Notes: generated by a model not told the origin, from the sequence alone. DNA of 64,000 nucleotides from Blautia sp. (GCA_022769545.1 JALEJS010000049.1:54652-118651), one strand, 5' to 3'; shown: positions 44,726 to 54,537, counted from the stretch's first letter. Translations and numbers: made by a program.

Positions 44726-45430
44726 TCATCCCCCTTTTTGCTTTTCGATTTTGTACCCCAGACCCCAGACTACTTTCAGATATCGCGGCTCCTTCGGATT
44801 GATCTCGATTTTTTCCCGAATATGACGAATATGCACAGCAACGGTATTTTCTGCCGCCACAGCTTCCTCATTCCAGATGCTCTCATAAATCTGACGGATG
44901 GAAAACACCTTTCCCGGATGCTTCATCAAAAGAAGGAGAATACTGTATTCTATGGGCGTAAGCTTTACTGCCTCCCCGTCTACCCGCACTTCCTTTTTGT
45001 CATCATCCATCTCCAGACCGCCTGTCCGGTAAAGATTTCCGTTTTCCGGAAGCTTCGCGGAACCCAGCTGCGTATATCTGCGAAGCTGAGATTTCACTCT
45101 GGCAATCAGTTCCAGTGGGCTGAATGGCTTGGTCACATAATCATCTGCACCTACATTCAGCCCCAGAATCTTATCGGCATCCTCGGATTTCGCCGACAGC
45201 ATGATGATGGGAAGCGGATTGGTCTCCCGGATTTTCAGTGTCGTTCGGATCCCATCCAGCCCCGGCATCATAATATCAAGGATCAGAAGATCCATTGCTT
45301 CCCGGTCCAGAATCCGCAGTGCTTCCTGTCCGTCATATGCCTTTCGGATTTTGTGTCCTTCCTGCGAAAGATAAATTTCAATCGCATCCACAATTTCTTT
45401 TTCATCATCACACACCAGAATATTTGCCAT
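44726..45430 (-). CDS. OmpR/PhoB-family response regulator
   Basis: A 234-residue regulator. The receiver has CDDEKE at the N-terminus, the phospho-accepting Asp in LLILDIMMPGLDG and Lys in YVTKPFSPLEL. The winged helix domain ends in the usual KVVWGLGYKIE. ATG 45430 follows GGGAGGAAG. It is the first gene of a four-gene operon (regulator, kinase, small membrane protein, traX). Confidence 0.95.
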   Translation of the reverse strand: MANILVCDDEKEIVDAIEIYLSQEGHKIRKAYDGQEALRILDREAMDLLILDIMMPGLDGIRTTLKIRETNPLPIIMLSAKSEDADKILGLNVGADDYVTKPFSPLELIARVKSQLRRYTQLGSAKLPENGNLYRTGGLEMDDDKKEVRVDGEAVKLTPIEYSILLLLMKHPGKVFSIRQIYESIWNEEAVAAENTVAVHIRHIREKIEINPKEPRYLKVVWGLGYKIEKQKGG

Positions 45431-45595
45431 TGCTTCCTCCCGCAACATATGTCCTGTCCGTGGTACATGTTGTTTTTTACTGTACTGACAGAATACCAGA
45501 CGATTTTTAAAATCAGAGACGGAAAATCTTAAGATTTTCTTAGGATTTCTCCGGCCGCATTTTCCGCAGAAACACTTTGCCGTCCCCGGGCTTTC

Positions 45596-45835
45596 TCACA
45601 GCATCAGCAAATATATCCCTTCCCAGCGCAGTCCCTCGCACTTCATTGCCTCCAGAAGCAGCTCTTTCTCCTCCGGGGCCGCCTTCCAGGCCAGACCGCA
45701 GCTGGCGGAAATTGCCCGCGGAACCGGGATCATCCTGCCCGGAAGGTGATTTCGGGCACAGAACTTCTCTGTCTGAATGGCATCTGTAGTACACAAAAAG
45801 GTGATGATCAGTGTTTCCTTTTTTTCTTTTATCAT
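45596..45835 (-). CDS. DUF3343 small protein
   Basis: A 79-residue protein of the DUF3343 family, a short domain often linked to selenium or sulfur handling. Visible are IITFLCTTDAIQTEKF and the SCGLAWKA stretch with a conserved Cys. It overlaps yedF by 4 bp (ATGA), the usual pairing. Confidence 0.85.
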   Translation of the reverse strand: MIKEKKETLIITFLCTTDAIQTEKFCARNHLPGRMIPVPRAISASCGLAWKAAPEEKELLLEAMKCEGLRWEGIYLLML

Positions 45836-46461
45836 GGCTTAATAATTTTATCCGCCTGCGCCATTTTTTCGGCGATCACGTACATATTGGTCACCTGACC
45901 CACCTGCAGCTTCTCCGAAAGCCCGTAATAATTCAGGCATGTCCCGCAGGTCAGGATCTCAACCCCCTGTGCCTCCAGGGATTTCAGATCCTCCAGCGCC
46001 GGGGAATCCTCACAGGTCATCCGTGCTCCGCCGTTGTAAAACAGTATGGTTTCCGGCAGTGTTTCCAGCTGCGTCAGCGCATACAAAAATCCCTTCAGCA
46101 GAACGCCTCCCAGCTCCTCATTTCCTTCCCCCATCTTCGAAGAAGAGATCACCACCAGCATATGTTTCCGCGCATCCGGAACACAGACAGATTCCTCCGC
46201 CGCATCCTGCGCTGCCTGTTCTTCCGGACGGACTCCCGAAATTTCCTGCACTTCAATACTCACCTTATACTGATTTTCTCCCAGCTTTTCAGACCAGACG
46301 CGGCAGCCTCTGGCACCGGCCAGGCGCGTCAGATTCTGTACGGCAATTTCATTATCCACCAGGGTTTCCACGATCCCCGGCTCTGTCATCTGATCCATTG
46401 CTTTCTTTGTTTTAATTACCGGAATCGGGCAGGCATCGCCCATTGCATTTACCTGTATCAT
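45832..46461 (-). CDS. yedF: Sulfurtransferase-like selenium metabolism protein YedF
   Basis: A 209-residue protein. The N-terminal TusA/SirA domain has the reactive Cys in GDACPIPVIKTK. The C-terminal DsrE-like domain has VVISSSKMGEGNEELGG and CGTCLNYYGL. This arrangement is the clostridial YedF type, usually near selenium metabolism genes. No selD or selA lies in the window. ATG 46461 (SD GAGGAG) is preferred to a GTG nine bases upstream. Confidence 0.88.
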   Translation of the reverse strand: MIQVNAMGDACPIPVIKTKKAMDQMTEPGIVETLVDNEIAVQNLTRLAGARGCRVWSEKLGENQYKVSIEVQEISGVRPEEQAAQDAAEESVCVPDARKHMLVVISSSKMGEGNEELGGVLLKGFLYALTQLETLPETILFYNGGARMTCEDSPALEDLKSLEAQGVEILTCGTCLNYYGLSEKLQVGQVTNMYVIAEKMAQADKIIKP

Positions 46462-46546
46462 TTTTATCACTCCTCGTCATAAACGTTGTACTGTCCCTAT
46501 CATATCACGAAAGCCTCCAAAATCCAACGACTTCTGATTTTATAAA

Positions 46547-46594
46547 GAAACCCGCACCATAACGGATCACTGAGTCCGTTACGGTGCGGGTTTC
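46547..46594 (-). terminator. Terminator of the GGDEF protein gene
   Basis: A 20-bp stem with a single mismatch (arms 46547-46566 and 46575-46594, 8-nt loop), followed on the minus strand by TTTAT. It lies between the GGDEF and yedF genes. Confidence 0.92.
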
Positions 46595-46610
46595 CCTGTC
46601 ATTTCTGATT

Positions 46611-47522
46611 TTACTGATATATATGGTATGCGTTCTTTCTCTTCTTTGCAATATAAAGCGCCTGATCCGCCTTTTCCATCAGCAGGTCATATTCTATCGC
46701 CGCCTCCGGATAGATCGCGATGCCAATACTTTTTGTGACTCCGTACGCATTCTCTCCCGCTGCCAGAATCCCTTCCGCCTTTCTCACCGCAATTCCGGCA
46801 TCCGGAATGTCCCGCATCAGAATGGTAAATTCATCTCCGCCAAAACGGGCAATGATATCCTGTTTCCGGAATGCCGCACGGAGCATCTGTGCCACAGAAA
46901 GAAGAACCTTGTCACCCTCCATATGTCCGTATTGATCGTTCACCTGTTTGAAATTATCCAGATCCAGAAACAGAAGCGCCATTTTCTCCTCCGGATTCTC
47001 TCCGATGATGCTTCTCCCCAGCTCCTCGAAACGCTTCTTGGTATACAGCCTGGTAAAGGAATCCAGCTGAATTTCCTGTTCCAGTGTACTTACCTGTTTT
47101 TTCTCCTTATGGATATTCCGGATCAGCCCCAGCACCACGGGCTCACCTGCTTCATCTGCAAGAACCATAAGTTTCAGGCAGCACCACAGATACCTGCCCT
47201 CAAAGACCCGCATCCGCACTTCGAACTCTTCATTCTTTCCTTTTCCAAGCCGGACAAGCCGTTCTCTCATCTGCATCACATCATCCGGGTGAATAAAACA
47301 CTCGATTGCTTCCCGCAGATAATCCTCCGGGGACAGTCCCCAGATGGCTTCCATCTCCGCCCGGATCTCATTTTCCGTTTTTCCGAAAATCATCTCGGAA
47401 TTCTCGACAATGATTGAGGTCGGTCTGTTCATATTTACTTCAAACACGCAGGCATCTGCTGCCTTGGCAACCGCTGCAAATCTGCGTTTATATGCTTTTA
47501 ATTCCTGGATAATATCGGGCAC
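46611..47522 (-). CDS. PAS-GGDEF diguanylate cyclase
   Basis: A 303-residue soluble protein. A PAS-like sensor domain covers about 15-135, and the GGDEF domain has FLDLDNFKQVND and an intact ARFGGDEFTIL active loop, so it can probably make cyclic di-GMP. A GTG start at 47522 is chosen because AGGAGG lies 5 nt upstream; the longer ATG reading would overlap the nuclease gene. It follows that gene by 25 nt. Confidence 0.88.
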   Translation of the reverse strand: MPDIIQELKAYKRRFAAVAKAADACVFEVNMNRPTSIIVENSEMIFGKTENEIRAEMEAIWGLSPEDYLREAIECFIHPDDVMQMRERLVRLGKGKNEEFEVRMRVFEGRYLWCCLKLMVLADEAGEPVVLGLIRNIHKEKKQVSTLEQEIQLDSFTRLYTKKRFEELGRSIIGENPEEKMALLFLDLDNFKQVNDQYGHMEGDKVLLSVAQMLRAAFRKQDIIARFGGDEFTILMRDIPDAGIAVRKAEGILAAGENAYGVTKSIGIAIYPEAAIEYDLLMEKADQALYIAKKRKNAYHIYQ

Positions 47523-47547
47523 AGCATCCTCCTGTAAAACAGATCTT

Positions 47548-49161
47548 CTACTCGTCTGGGCGATCCCACTTGTCGCATAGTGACTGAATTTCCCGGGCAA
47601 ACCGATCCAGATCCTTGTTCGCACCGCCTTCGTTCTTTTTGATCACCGCAAGCAGGCGGTGACCCATTGCCAGCAGCTTCTCGAACGCAGCAGACACTCT
47701 GGATTTTCCGGTGACAGACGCTTTCTGGATGCGCACACCCTTTGCCTCGTATTCGCACCGGTCTGCCAGAAGGTCATATACCGTTCCGCTGAAAGGCGCC
47801 ATTGTATCGTATCCCAGTTCCTGTGTCAGCCTGTCGGCAAATATTTCCGTAACCGTATCTTCTCCGTGAGTGACAAACACCTTTCTGGGCTTTTTCTCAA
47901 ACGCTTTCGCCCAGGTCATCAGCCCATTCACATCTGCATGGCCGCTGATTCCCGGCATCTGACGGATTTCTGCCGCCACATGAATATTTTCCCCGAAAAG
48001 CTTTACTTCCTTTGCGCCTTCCAGGAGAGCCCTTCCCAGTGTTCCCACTGCCTGATATCCCACAAACAGGATCGTATTTCTTTCATCCCACAGATTGTGT
48101 TTCAGATGGTGCTTGATACGGCCTGCGTCACACATTCCGCTGGCGGAAATAATGACCTTGCAGTCATCATCAAAATTGATTGCTTTGGAATCATCACTGG
48201 TAACCGATATGCACAACCCCTTGAAACGAATGGGATTGATTCCCTGTTCAAGCAGCGCGGTTGTCTCCTCATCGTAGCAGTCATACTGGTGTTTTTCAAA
48301 AATCGTCGTGGCATCATTGGCCAGCGGACTATCCACATAAACCTTAAAATCATCATGGCCGTGCACGCGCCCTTCGCCTTTGATCTGCCGGATAAAATAA
48401 AGCATTTCCTGGGTTCGTCCCACCGCAAAAGAAGGAATCACCACATTGCCGCCCCGGTCAAAGGTTTGCTGAATGATTTCCGAAAGGATGGATACATAAT
48501 CCGCCCGTTCTCCGTGGCTCCGGTCTCCGTAAGTGGACTCCATCACCACATAGTCCGCTTCTTTCAGATACTGCGGATCCCGGATCAGCGGCTGATCCAG
48601 ATTTCCGATATCTCCGGAAAAGACAATCTTCCGCTCTTCTTCTCCTTCTTTGATCCAGATTTCAATGCTGGCAGACCCCAGAAGATGTCCCGCATCGGTA
48701 AAACGGACACGGATTCCCGGTACCGGTGAAAATTCCTTTCCATACGGATACGGCACAAATTCCTTCAGAATCCCCATTGCATCTTCCATGGTATACAGCG
48801 GAACAAATTCCGGTTTTCCCTGACGTCTTCCCTTCCGGTTGCGCCACTCCGCCTCAAACATCTGAATATGTGCACTGTCCCGAAGCATGATATCGCAAAG
48901 GTGGCAGGTGGCATCTGTGGCATACACCGGTCCGCGGAAGCCTTTTGCGTAAATCGCCGGAAGATTTCCCGAATGATCGATGTGGGCATGCGTCAGAAGG
49001 ATAAAATCCAGATCGCCCGCCTTCACCGGAATATCTTCGTTTTCATAAAGATTCGGTCCCTGCTCCATTCCGCAGTCCACAAGGAATCGCTTCCCTGCAG
49101 CTTCCAGGTAGTAACAGCTTCCCGTCACTTCATGAGCAGCTCCCAAAAACGTTATTTTCAT
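47548..49161 (-). CDS. Beta-CASP metallo-beta-lactamase-fold ribonuclease
   Basis: A 537-residue protein. The metallo-beta-lactamase core has THAHIDHSG and DAGHLLGSASIEI, and the beta-CASP part has PSFAVGRTQEMLYFI, ISASGMCDAGRIKHHL and a final SGHADVNGL-type motif. These match the YsgH/CPSF-like RNA exo/endonuclease group that trims RNA ends. A zinc pair is expected in the active site. It likely forms a two-gene unit with the GGDEF gene. Confidence 0.92.
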   Translation of the reverse strand: MKITFLGAAHEVTGSCYYLEAAGKRFLVDCGMEQGPNLYENEDIPVKAGDLDFILLTHAHIDHSGNLPAIYAKGFRGPVYATDATCHLCDIMLRDSAHIQMFEAEWRNRKGRRQGKPEFVPLYTMEDAMGILKEFVPYPYGKEFSPVPGIRVRFTDAGHLLGSASIEIWIKEGEEERKIVFSGDIGNLDQPLIRDPQYLKEADYVVMESTYGDRSHGERADYVSILSEIIQQTFDRGGNVVIPSFAVGRTQEMLYFIRQIKGEGRVHGHDDFKVYVDSPLANDATTIFEKHQYDCYDEETTALLEQGINPIRFKGLCISVTSDDSKAINFDDDCKVIISASGMCDAGRIKHHLKHNLWDERNTILFVGYQAVGTLGRALLEGAKEVKLFGENIHVAAEIRQMPGISGHADVNGLMTWAKAFEKKPRKVFVTHGEDTVTEIFADRLTQELGYDTMAPFSGTVYDLLADRCEYEAKGVRIQKASVTGKSRVSAAFEKLLAMGHRLLAVIKKNEGGANKDLDRFAREIQSLCDKWDRPDE

Positions 49162-49210
49162 ATACCTGCCCCCTTTGCCTGATAATTCCGTTTCAAAATA
49201 TTGTTATCTT

Positions 49211-50782
49211 CTATTCCGTGATTTCCGCTGTCTCTCCGCTGATCGCATACAGAATTATGGTATCCAGCTGGCTCGCAAGCTCTTCCGGAACACCGGCTTT
49301 TCCTGCGTTGTCCAGAAGGGAATTCCAGTTCAGTTCTCCGATATAGCTGTCCATATCGCTCTCACTTGTCATATCATAAACCGTTCCCAGAGCACTCAGA
49401 TCCGGCACCTCCACGCCTTCTCCCTTGCTTCCGCTGATGATCAGTGTAACCAGCGGCACACCGGAGCTTGCCAGTGCAATCTCGAAGGAACAGGTTCCGG
49501 CATCTTTATCAGAAATAATATCCACGATCAGAGAGAAGCTGGCAAGAATATTTTCTTCTGCGCTCTCCCCGTCTCCGGCTGCGAAACCGAGCGTAAATCT
49601 GCCTGCCGGATATCCCGTTTTCGCCGCATCCAGATCGAAATCTTCCATTTTTACGTTTACAAAAGGTACACTGTCCATCAGGAGCTCATACTCACCGCTC
49701 ATAATACTTCCGGCAGTCGTTCCCGTTCCGGTGAGCGTAATTGTAGAAGAATCATCTGTGCCGAACTCCAGCAGCAGTGCAGACTGATCGCCGTTGGATG
49801 GGTTTTTCCAGGTAATAAGCGGCTGACTTTCCACGCCCTCACAGGAGCAGAGCTGTCTGCCCACAATGTTTCCTTCACTGTTCACCCAGATTCTGGATGC
49901 CATATACGAATCCGCAGATTCCTCATCGGTCTGGGCACCTTCCAGATCACTCAGAAGACTTTCAATACCAGATGTGAATTCTCCGTAAATGTCCTCCGTA
50001 CCGGCGGCCTCTGCTCCGGACTGAAGCAGTTTTTTCAGCGTTTCATCCTCTTTTGCGGCATTCAGGACATTTTTCAGAATTTCCACTGCATCTGCCTGAT
50101 AGATCTGTCCTTCATAAACCGTGCAGTCTTCCCCGATTCCCTCTACGGAAACCGTTTCCTCCACAGACGGCCCTTCCTGCATGCCGTCGACAATCATATC
50201 CCCGTATTTTTTTACCAGTTCTGCAGCCTCGGCATTTTCCGGAAGCATTGCATACGGATCCTCCGCATATTCTCCCAGCCACTGCATCACACCCTTCGGC
50301 ATGTCGCCGGCCTCCTCCGAATCCATGGAAACCTTCAGGTAGCTGTCGGAAAAATCCGGGAATGCAAAATATTCCTCAAAGGTCATAAAATCAATAAACA
50401 TGGACAGCTTCGTCAGATATTCCCCGTTTAAGAGAAGGTCTGCATCGACCGCCTCCACGCCGTCCGTTACCTCCACATTCATGGTGAGCATAATATCCTT
50501 CAGCCAGGAAAGATCTGTCGAAGAAAGCATTCCAAGCATGGAACGTCCGGCATCCTCCACTCTCAGTGTGTAATCCACCTTTGCCCGGCTGCCGGTATCT
50601 CCTGCCTGCTGCGCTCCCATTTCCAGAGTCTCTCCCAGACCTTCTCCCAGCGACGCGATCGCCTTTTTCTCCAGATCTGCATATGTGTCAGCCGCCAGCA
50701 CGGATGACGCACCGGACAGGATCAGTGCAGAAGCACTGACAACGGCTGCTGCCTTTTTCAGATAATTTCTTTTCTTTAACAT
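49211..50782 (-). CDS. Secreted protein of unknown function
   Basis: A 523-residue exported protein with signal peptide ending near VLA-AD. The mature part is acidic and strand-rich, with stretches such as LTMNVEVTDGVEAVDADLLLNG and FSLIVDIISDKDAGTCSFEI, suggesting repeated beta-sheet halves as in lipoprotein-carrier-like or LolA-like folds, though this is only an impression. No catalytic motif and no lipobox are visible. SD AGGAGG precedes the start. It is 49 nt upstream of the beta-CASP gene. Confidence 0.75.
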   Translation of the reverse strand: MLKKRNYLKKAAAVVSASALILSGASSVLAADTYADLEKKAIASLGEGLGETLEMGAQQAGDTGSRAKVDYTLRVEDAGRSMLGMLSSTDLSWLKDIMLTMNVEVTDGVEAVDADLLLNGEYLTKLSMFIDFMTFEEYFAFPDFSDSYLKVSMDSEEAGDMPKGVMQWLGEYAEDPYAMLPENAEAAELVKKYGDMIVDGMQEGPSVEETVSVEGIGEDCTVYEGQIYQADAVEILKNVLNAAKEDETLKKLLQSGAEAAGTEDIYGEFTSGIESLLSDLEGAQTDEESADSYMASRIWVNSEGNIVGRQLCSCEGVESQPLITWKNPSNGDQSALLLEFGTDDSSTITLTGTGTTAGSIMSGEYELLMDSVPFVNVKMEDFDLDAAKTGYPAGRFTLGFAAGDGESAEENILASFSLIVDIISDKDAGTCSFEIALASSGVPLVTLIISGSKGEGVEVPDLSALGTVYDMTSESDMDSYIGELNWNSLLDNAGKAGVPEELASQLDTIILYAISGETAEITE

Positions 50783-51005
50783 ACGTATCCTCCTTGGTTC
50801 ATATAACGTAACATAAAAACTTCCTGGTTCCGCATTTATTATACAACTATCATACCATATTCCCTGTAAATTGTATATTCAATTTCGCTCTGAATAGAAC
50901 CTTTTATTTCAACATTTCCAAATTATACGGTATACTGTTTGATAAACATTGAAACGAACCGCAGGTATTTTTGTACCTTTATTTAAAAATTTTTTTCAAT
51001 AGTAG

Positions 51006-51034
51006 TTGACAATCGGTTCTGAATCAGATATGTT
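51006..51034 (+). promoter_or_regulatory. Promoter of degV
   Basis: TTGACA (51006-51011), 17-bp spacer, TATGTT (51029-51034). The rest of the 318-nt gap between the divergent genes is AT-rich with no other feature seen. Confidence 0.6.
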
Positions 51035-51100
51035 TGGATAGTTGATTTGATAGTCAAACCATTTGGAATAGATCATACAATCAGAAAAGGAGAATCATAT

Positions 51101-51949
51101 ATGGCAATACAGATCATTACCGATTCCGGCGCAGACTATACCACCGAGGAGCTGGAACGGCGAAACGTAAAACGGGTTTCCATGGCAGTGACCTTCGGGG
51201 AAGACGCCTATCTCGACGGCGTTGATCTGACAAAAGAAAAATTCTATGATATGCTTCTGGAGGGAACCCATTATCCCAAGACTTCGCAGCCTGCCCCGGG
51301 CGCCTTTCTGGAATGCTTCGAAGCGGCAAAGGAAGCCGGGGATACCGTCATCGCAGTCCTGATTTCCGGAGCCCTGAGCGGCACGGTACAGAGCGCTGCC
51401 CTGGCAAAGGAAATGACCGAATATGACAACATCTATATCATTGACAGCCTGAGCGCCACCCTGGGAATGCGTCTTCTGGTGGACACTGCTGCAGCAATGC
51501 GGGAAAAGGGCGCTTCCGCAGAGGAAATCGTCTGCCGGCTGGAAAACCTGAAACACCGTCTTCGTCTTTTTGCAGGACTGGATACACTGGAATACCTGTA
51601 CAAAGGCGGCCGCATCTCCAGGACGGCTGCCAGCATCGGAAATCTGGCCAACCTGAAACCGGTGATCACCATCACCGAGGAGGGCAGTGTCTCCCTGTGC
51701 GGTAAACAGATCGGTATGCGCCGGGTTTACAAAAACATCCTGAAGCTGATGGAAGATCACCAGCCCGACCCTGACTATCCGGTATATTATCTGTATTCCT
51801 ATGACAAGAAAAACTGTGCCGGTTTTCTTCATACTCTGGAAAAAAACGGATTCGATGTGTCCGAACCGAAAATCCGCGGTATCGGTCCTACCATCGGTGC
51901 CCACATCGGGCCAGGTGCATTTGGTATTGTGTATATCGAAAAGAGCTGA
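51101..51949 (+). CDS. DegV family fatty-acid-binding protein
   Basis: A 282-residue DegV protein: IQIITDSGADYT at the start, TSQPAPGAFLECF, SGALSGTVQSA and GPTIGAHIGPGAFGIVY at the end. DegV proteins (FakB type) carry a fatty acid for phosphorylation by FakA. ATG 51101 has SD AAAGGAG; an upstream in-frame ATG (51047) has none. It is a single-gene unit with promoter and terminator. Confidence 0.92.
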   Translation: MAIQIITDSGADYTTEELERRNVKRVSMAVTFGEDAYLDGVDLTKEKFYDMLLEGTHYPKTSQPAPGAFLECFEAAKEAGDTVIAVLISGALSGTVQSAALAKEMTEYDNIYIIDSLSATLGMRLLVDTAAAMREKGASAEEIVCRLENLKHRLRLFAGLDTLEYLYKGGRISRTAASIGNLANLKPVITITEEGSVSLCGKQIGMRRVYKNILKLMEDHQPDPDYPVYYLYSYDKKNCAGFLHTLEKNGFDVSEPKIRGIGPTIGAHIGPGAFGIVYIEKS

Positions 51950-51988
51950 CCTGTTTTTCTACAGTAAATATAAGTTTCCTGTTAAAAA

Positions 51989-52021
51989 GAGCAGACGATA
52001 CATTTTTCGTATCATCTGCTC
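51989..52021 (+). terminator. Terminator of degV
   Basis: GAGCAGACGATAC pairs with GTATCATCTGCTC (one mismatch, 7-nt loop), followed by an AT-rich tail with TTTT. Confidence 0.75.
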
Positions 52022-52071
52022 ATTATAATTTTAACTATCTCTTCATTTATTGATACTGATTTTGCGGCATA

Positions 52072-53364
52072 CTACTGCAGCTCTTTGAAGTGGAACTGCT
52101 TCTTTCCGCTGGCGTAATCCCCCACAATATGCCCCTGTCCGAACAGACGATATTTGTAGGTGACAAGCCCTTCCAGCCCCACCGGTCCCCGTGCATGGAT
52201 TTTTCCGGTGCTGATTCCCACTTCCGCCCCAAATCCATACCGGAAGCCATCCGCAAATCTCGTGGAACAGTTCTGGTAGACGCCTGCGGAATCCACCAGC
52301 TGCATGAACAGCTCCGCCGTCTCCCGGTTCTCAGTCAGAATACTGTCTGTATGGTGAGAACCATACTGATTGATGTGCGCGATCGCTTCCTGCACATCCT
52401 CCACCAGCTTCACAGAAATCACCATATCCAGATATTCGGTATGGAATTCTTCCTCTTCCATCACCTCACACTCTGCCACCGGGCGAATCAGCTCTGCGGC
52501 CTCCCGGGTTCCCCGGATTTTTACCCCTGCGTCCTTCAGTGCGGCAGCGATTACCGGAAGCATTTCCGCTGCGCACGCTCTGTTTACCAGAAGCGTTTCC
52601 GCTGCATTGCAGGCCGCTGTATACTGGGTTTTCGCATCTACAATCACAGGAACCGCCTTCGAAAGATCCGCATCCTGGTCCACATAAATATGGCAGATTC
52701 CGTCTGCATGTCCCATCACCGGTATTTTGGTATTGTTCATAATATACTGTACAAACTGATTGGAACCTCTGGGGATCAGAAGATCCACACTTCCGTGACA
52801 GGAGAGAAGCTCGTCAATCTCATTGTGCTGCTCCGCCTGCAGCATACATCCCTCCGGCGCTCCTGCCTGCAGTGCCGCCTGATAAATCGTCTCAAACAGA
52901 ACCCGGTTTGTGCGGGCTGTTTCCTTTCCGCCCTTGAGCACGGCACAGTTTCCGCTCTTAATGCAGAGAGAGGATATCTGTACCAGCGCATCCGGTCTTG
53001 CTTCAAAGATGATTCCGATTACACCGATGGGGCAGGATACACGATACAGCTTCAGCCCCTCATCCAGTTCCCGGGCAAGCTGTACCTTTCCGATGGGATC
53101 CGGCAGTCCGATCAGCCCCTCGATTCCCGCCAGAACATCCTCCAGCTTATGTTCATCAAATTTCAGGCGTTTCATCACCGATTCCGGTACACCGGATGCT
53201 TTCGCTGCATCCATGTCTTCTCTGTTTGCCGCAAAGATCCGCTCCCGGTTCTTTTGAAGTGCACGCGTTACAGCCTCCAGTGCCCGGTTCCTCTCTTCCA
53301 GAGACAGTGCCGCCATCCGGGAGCTGTCCTGCTTCATTTTTTTAGTTGCTTCTTTTATATTCAT
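52072..53364 (-). CDS. proA: Gamma-glutamyl phosphate reductase (glutamate-5-semialdehyde dehydrogenase)
   Basis: A 430-residue enzyme, the usual ProA length. It reduces gamma-glutamyl phosphate with NADPH in proline synthesis. Visible are PIGVIGIIFEARPDALVQI, GNCAVLKGGKE, LLIPRGSNQFVQYI, the catalytic Cys region TAACNAAETLLVN and the end motif HARGPVGLEGLVTYKY. The second Met (53364) fits the SD AGGAG at 9 nt better than the Met two codons earlier. No proB is adjacent. Confidence 0.95.
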   Translation of the reverse strand: MNIKEATKKMKQDSSRMAALSLEERNRALEAVTRALQKNRERIFAANREDMDAAKASGVPESVMKRLKFDEHKLEDVLAGIEGLIGLPDPIGKVQLARELDEGLKLYRVSCPIGVIGIIFEARPDALVQISSLCIKSGNCAVLKGGKETARTNRVLFETIYQAALQAGAPEGCMLQAEQHNEIDELLSCHGSVDLLIPRGSNQFVQYIMNNTKIPVMGHADGICHIYVDQDADLSKAVPVIVDAKTQYTAACNAAETLLVNRACAAEMLPVIAAALKDAGVKIRGTREAAELIRPVAECEVMEEEEFHTEYLDMVISVKLVEDVQEAIAHINQYGSHHTDSILTENRETAELFMQLVDSAGVYQNCSTRFADGFRYGFGAEVGISTGKIHARGPVGLEGLVTYKYRLFGQGHIVGDYASGKKQFHFKELQ

Positions 53365-53435
53365 AGACATCTTCTCCTGCACCAGTATTTGATGCTTCAA
53401 ATATTACCATCTTCCGAACGGTTTTTCAATGTTCC

Positions 53436-53472
53436 TTTTATCTCAGTCATAGAAGACTCCGACTGAGATAAA
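53436..53472. repeat. Inverted repeat between proA and the PHP gene; first copy of a dispersed repeat
   Basis: TTTATCTCAGTC (53437-53448) and GACTGAGATAAA (53461-53472) form a perfect 12-bp stem. The left part up to 53464 recurs with two changes at 58901-58929. On the minus strand it may end the PHP gene transcript. Confidence 0.65.
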
Positions 53473-53496
53473 TGCTCCGCGAGTCTGCGCTTTCTT

Positions 53497-54246
53497 CTAT
53501 TTCCCGATAAAAGCCTTCCATTTGTTTACATCTGTGTTGATGATCAGTTCTCTGTCAAAACCAATCTCATTGAGCAATTCGCAGGCCTCTGCGAAACGCC
53601 CCACATAATCCGGATCGTGCGCATCCGAGCTAATGATCACCGGCACACGGAGTTTTTCACAAAGCGGCAGCATTTTCCGGTAATTATCCACACAGTTCAG
53701 CCGCATATGCTGTTTCAGAAACGAACTGTTGTTAACCTCCAGGGCCACATGGTATTCCTTTGCGGCCTCCACAAGCATTTCATAATCCAACGGCACATGG
53801 TCATCATCCGGGTGTGACACCAGAAACACTTTATCGTTCTTCATACAGGAAATCAGATTTTCCGTATTCTTTTTCGCTCCTTCGTCATGGTAGCACATCG
53901 TATGGATCCCCACAATTGTATAGTCCAGACGGTCAATATATTTCTGTTCCAGCGAAAGAGTTCCGTCATTCAGAACATTAATCTCACAGCCATACATTAT
54001 TTCCGTTCCATCCATGCTCTTCGGAGCCACACGCAGGTTTGAAAAATAGATGGGATCACAGGTCCCCTGAATTCCAGGCGCATGATCACTGATGCCCAAA
54101 AGCTTAAGCTCCTTCTGTACAGCGGCCCGGGCCATTTCCCGAATCGTCCCATATGCATGACCGCTTGCAAGTGTATGCGTATGGATATCCAGCTGCAAAT
54201 CCGAAGGATCAATCATCAAATCTGTCTGTTTTTTCTCATTACTCAT
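53497..54246 (-). CDS. PHP-domain phosphoesterase
   Basis: A 249-residue PHP protein. Metal ligands are visible: DIHTHT, GISDHAPG, CEINV, VSHPDDD and SSDAHDPDYV. It matches the YcdX-like/histidinol phosphatase-related phosphoesterases that use a trinuclear metal site. The substrate is unknown. SD GAGGGTG lies 5 nt before the start. Confidence 0.88.
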   Translation of the reverse strand: MSNEKKQTDLMIDPSDLQLDIHTHTLASGHAYGTIREMARAAVQKELKLLGISDHAPGIQGTCDPIYFSNLRVAPKSMDGTEIMYGCEINVLNDGTLSLEQKYIDRLDYTIVGIHTMCYHDEGAKKNTENLISCMKNDKVFLVSHPDDDHVPLDYEMLVEAAKEYHVALEVNNSSFLKQHMRLNCVDNYRKMLPLCEKLRVPVIISSDAHDPDYVGRFAEACELLNEIGFDRELIINTDVNKWKAFIGK

Positions 54247-54421
54247 TGCAATTCACCCTCTTATTATTCCTTTTCGGAACATTCGTATTTTTTTATGCTT
54301 CATTTTGCTTAACTCCCATCTGTTTTTTATCCATTGTACCACAGCCATGCACACGAAACACTTGAAATCTCCTGAGAACATTCTCTTTTCATCAGTAAAT
54401 TCAAATCTCTGCAAAAAATAC

Positions 54422-54449
54422 TTGCATTTTAGAATAAAAGTGTTATAGT
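54422..54449 (+). promoter_or_regulatory. Promoter of the hemolysin III family gene
   Basis: TTGCAT (54422-54427), 16-bp spacer, TATAGT (54444-54449). Confidence 0.6.
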
Positions 54450-54459
54450 GTTCATATAC

Positions 54460-54501
54460 TTGTTATGTAGTTTTCAATACTACATAACAAGGTTTTTATT
54501 T
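54460..54501 (+). terminator. Terminator-like hairpin at the very start of the leader
   Basis: TTGTTATGTAGT and ACTACATAACAA form a perfect 12-bp stem with a 7-nt loop, followed by GGTTTTTATTTTC. It begins almost at the expected transcription start and precedes the ATG by 48 nt. It could attenuate transcription or protect the 5' end. Confidence 0.65.
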
Positions 54502-54537
54502 TCATTTCGTTATTGTTTCTGTAAAGGAGAGATTCTG

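Noticed and set aside
47659..48729. A 356-codon plus-strand open frame.
   Set aside because: It mirrors the beta-CASP nuclease gene on the other strand and has no ribosome binding site.
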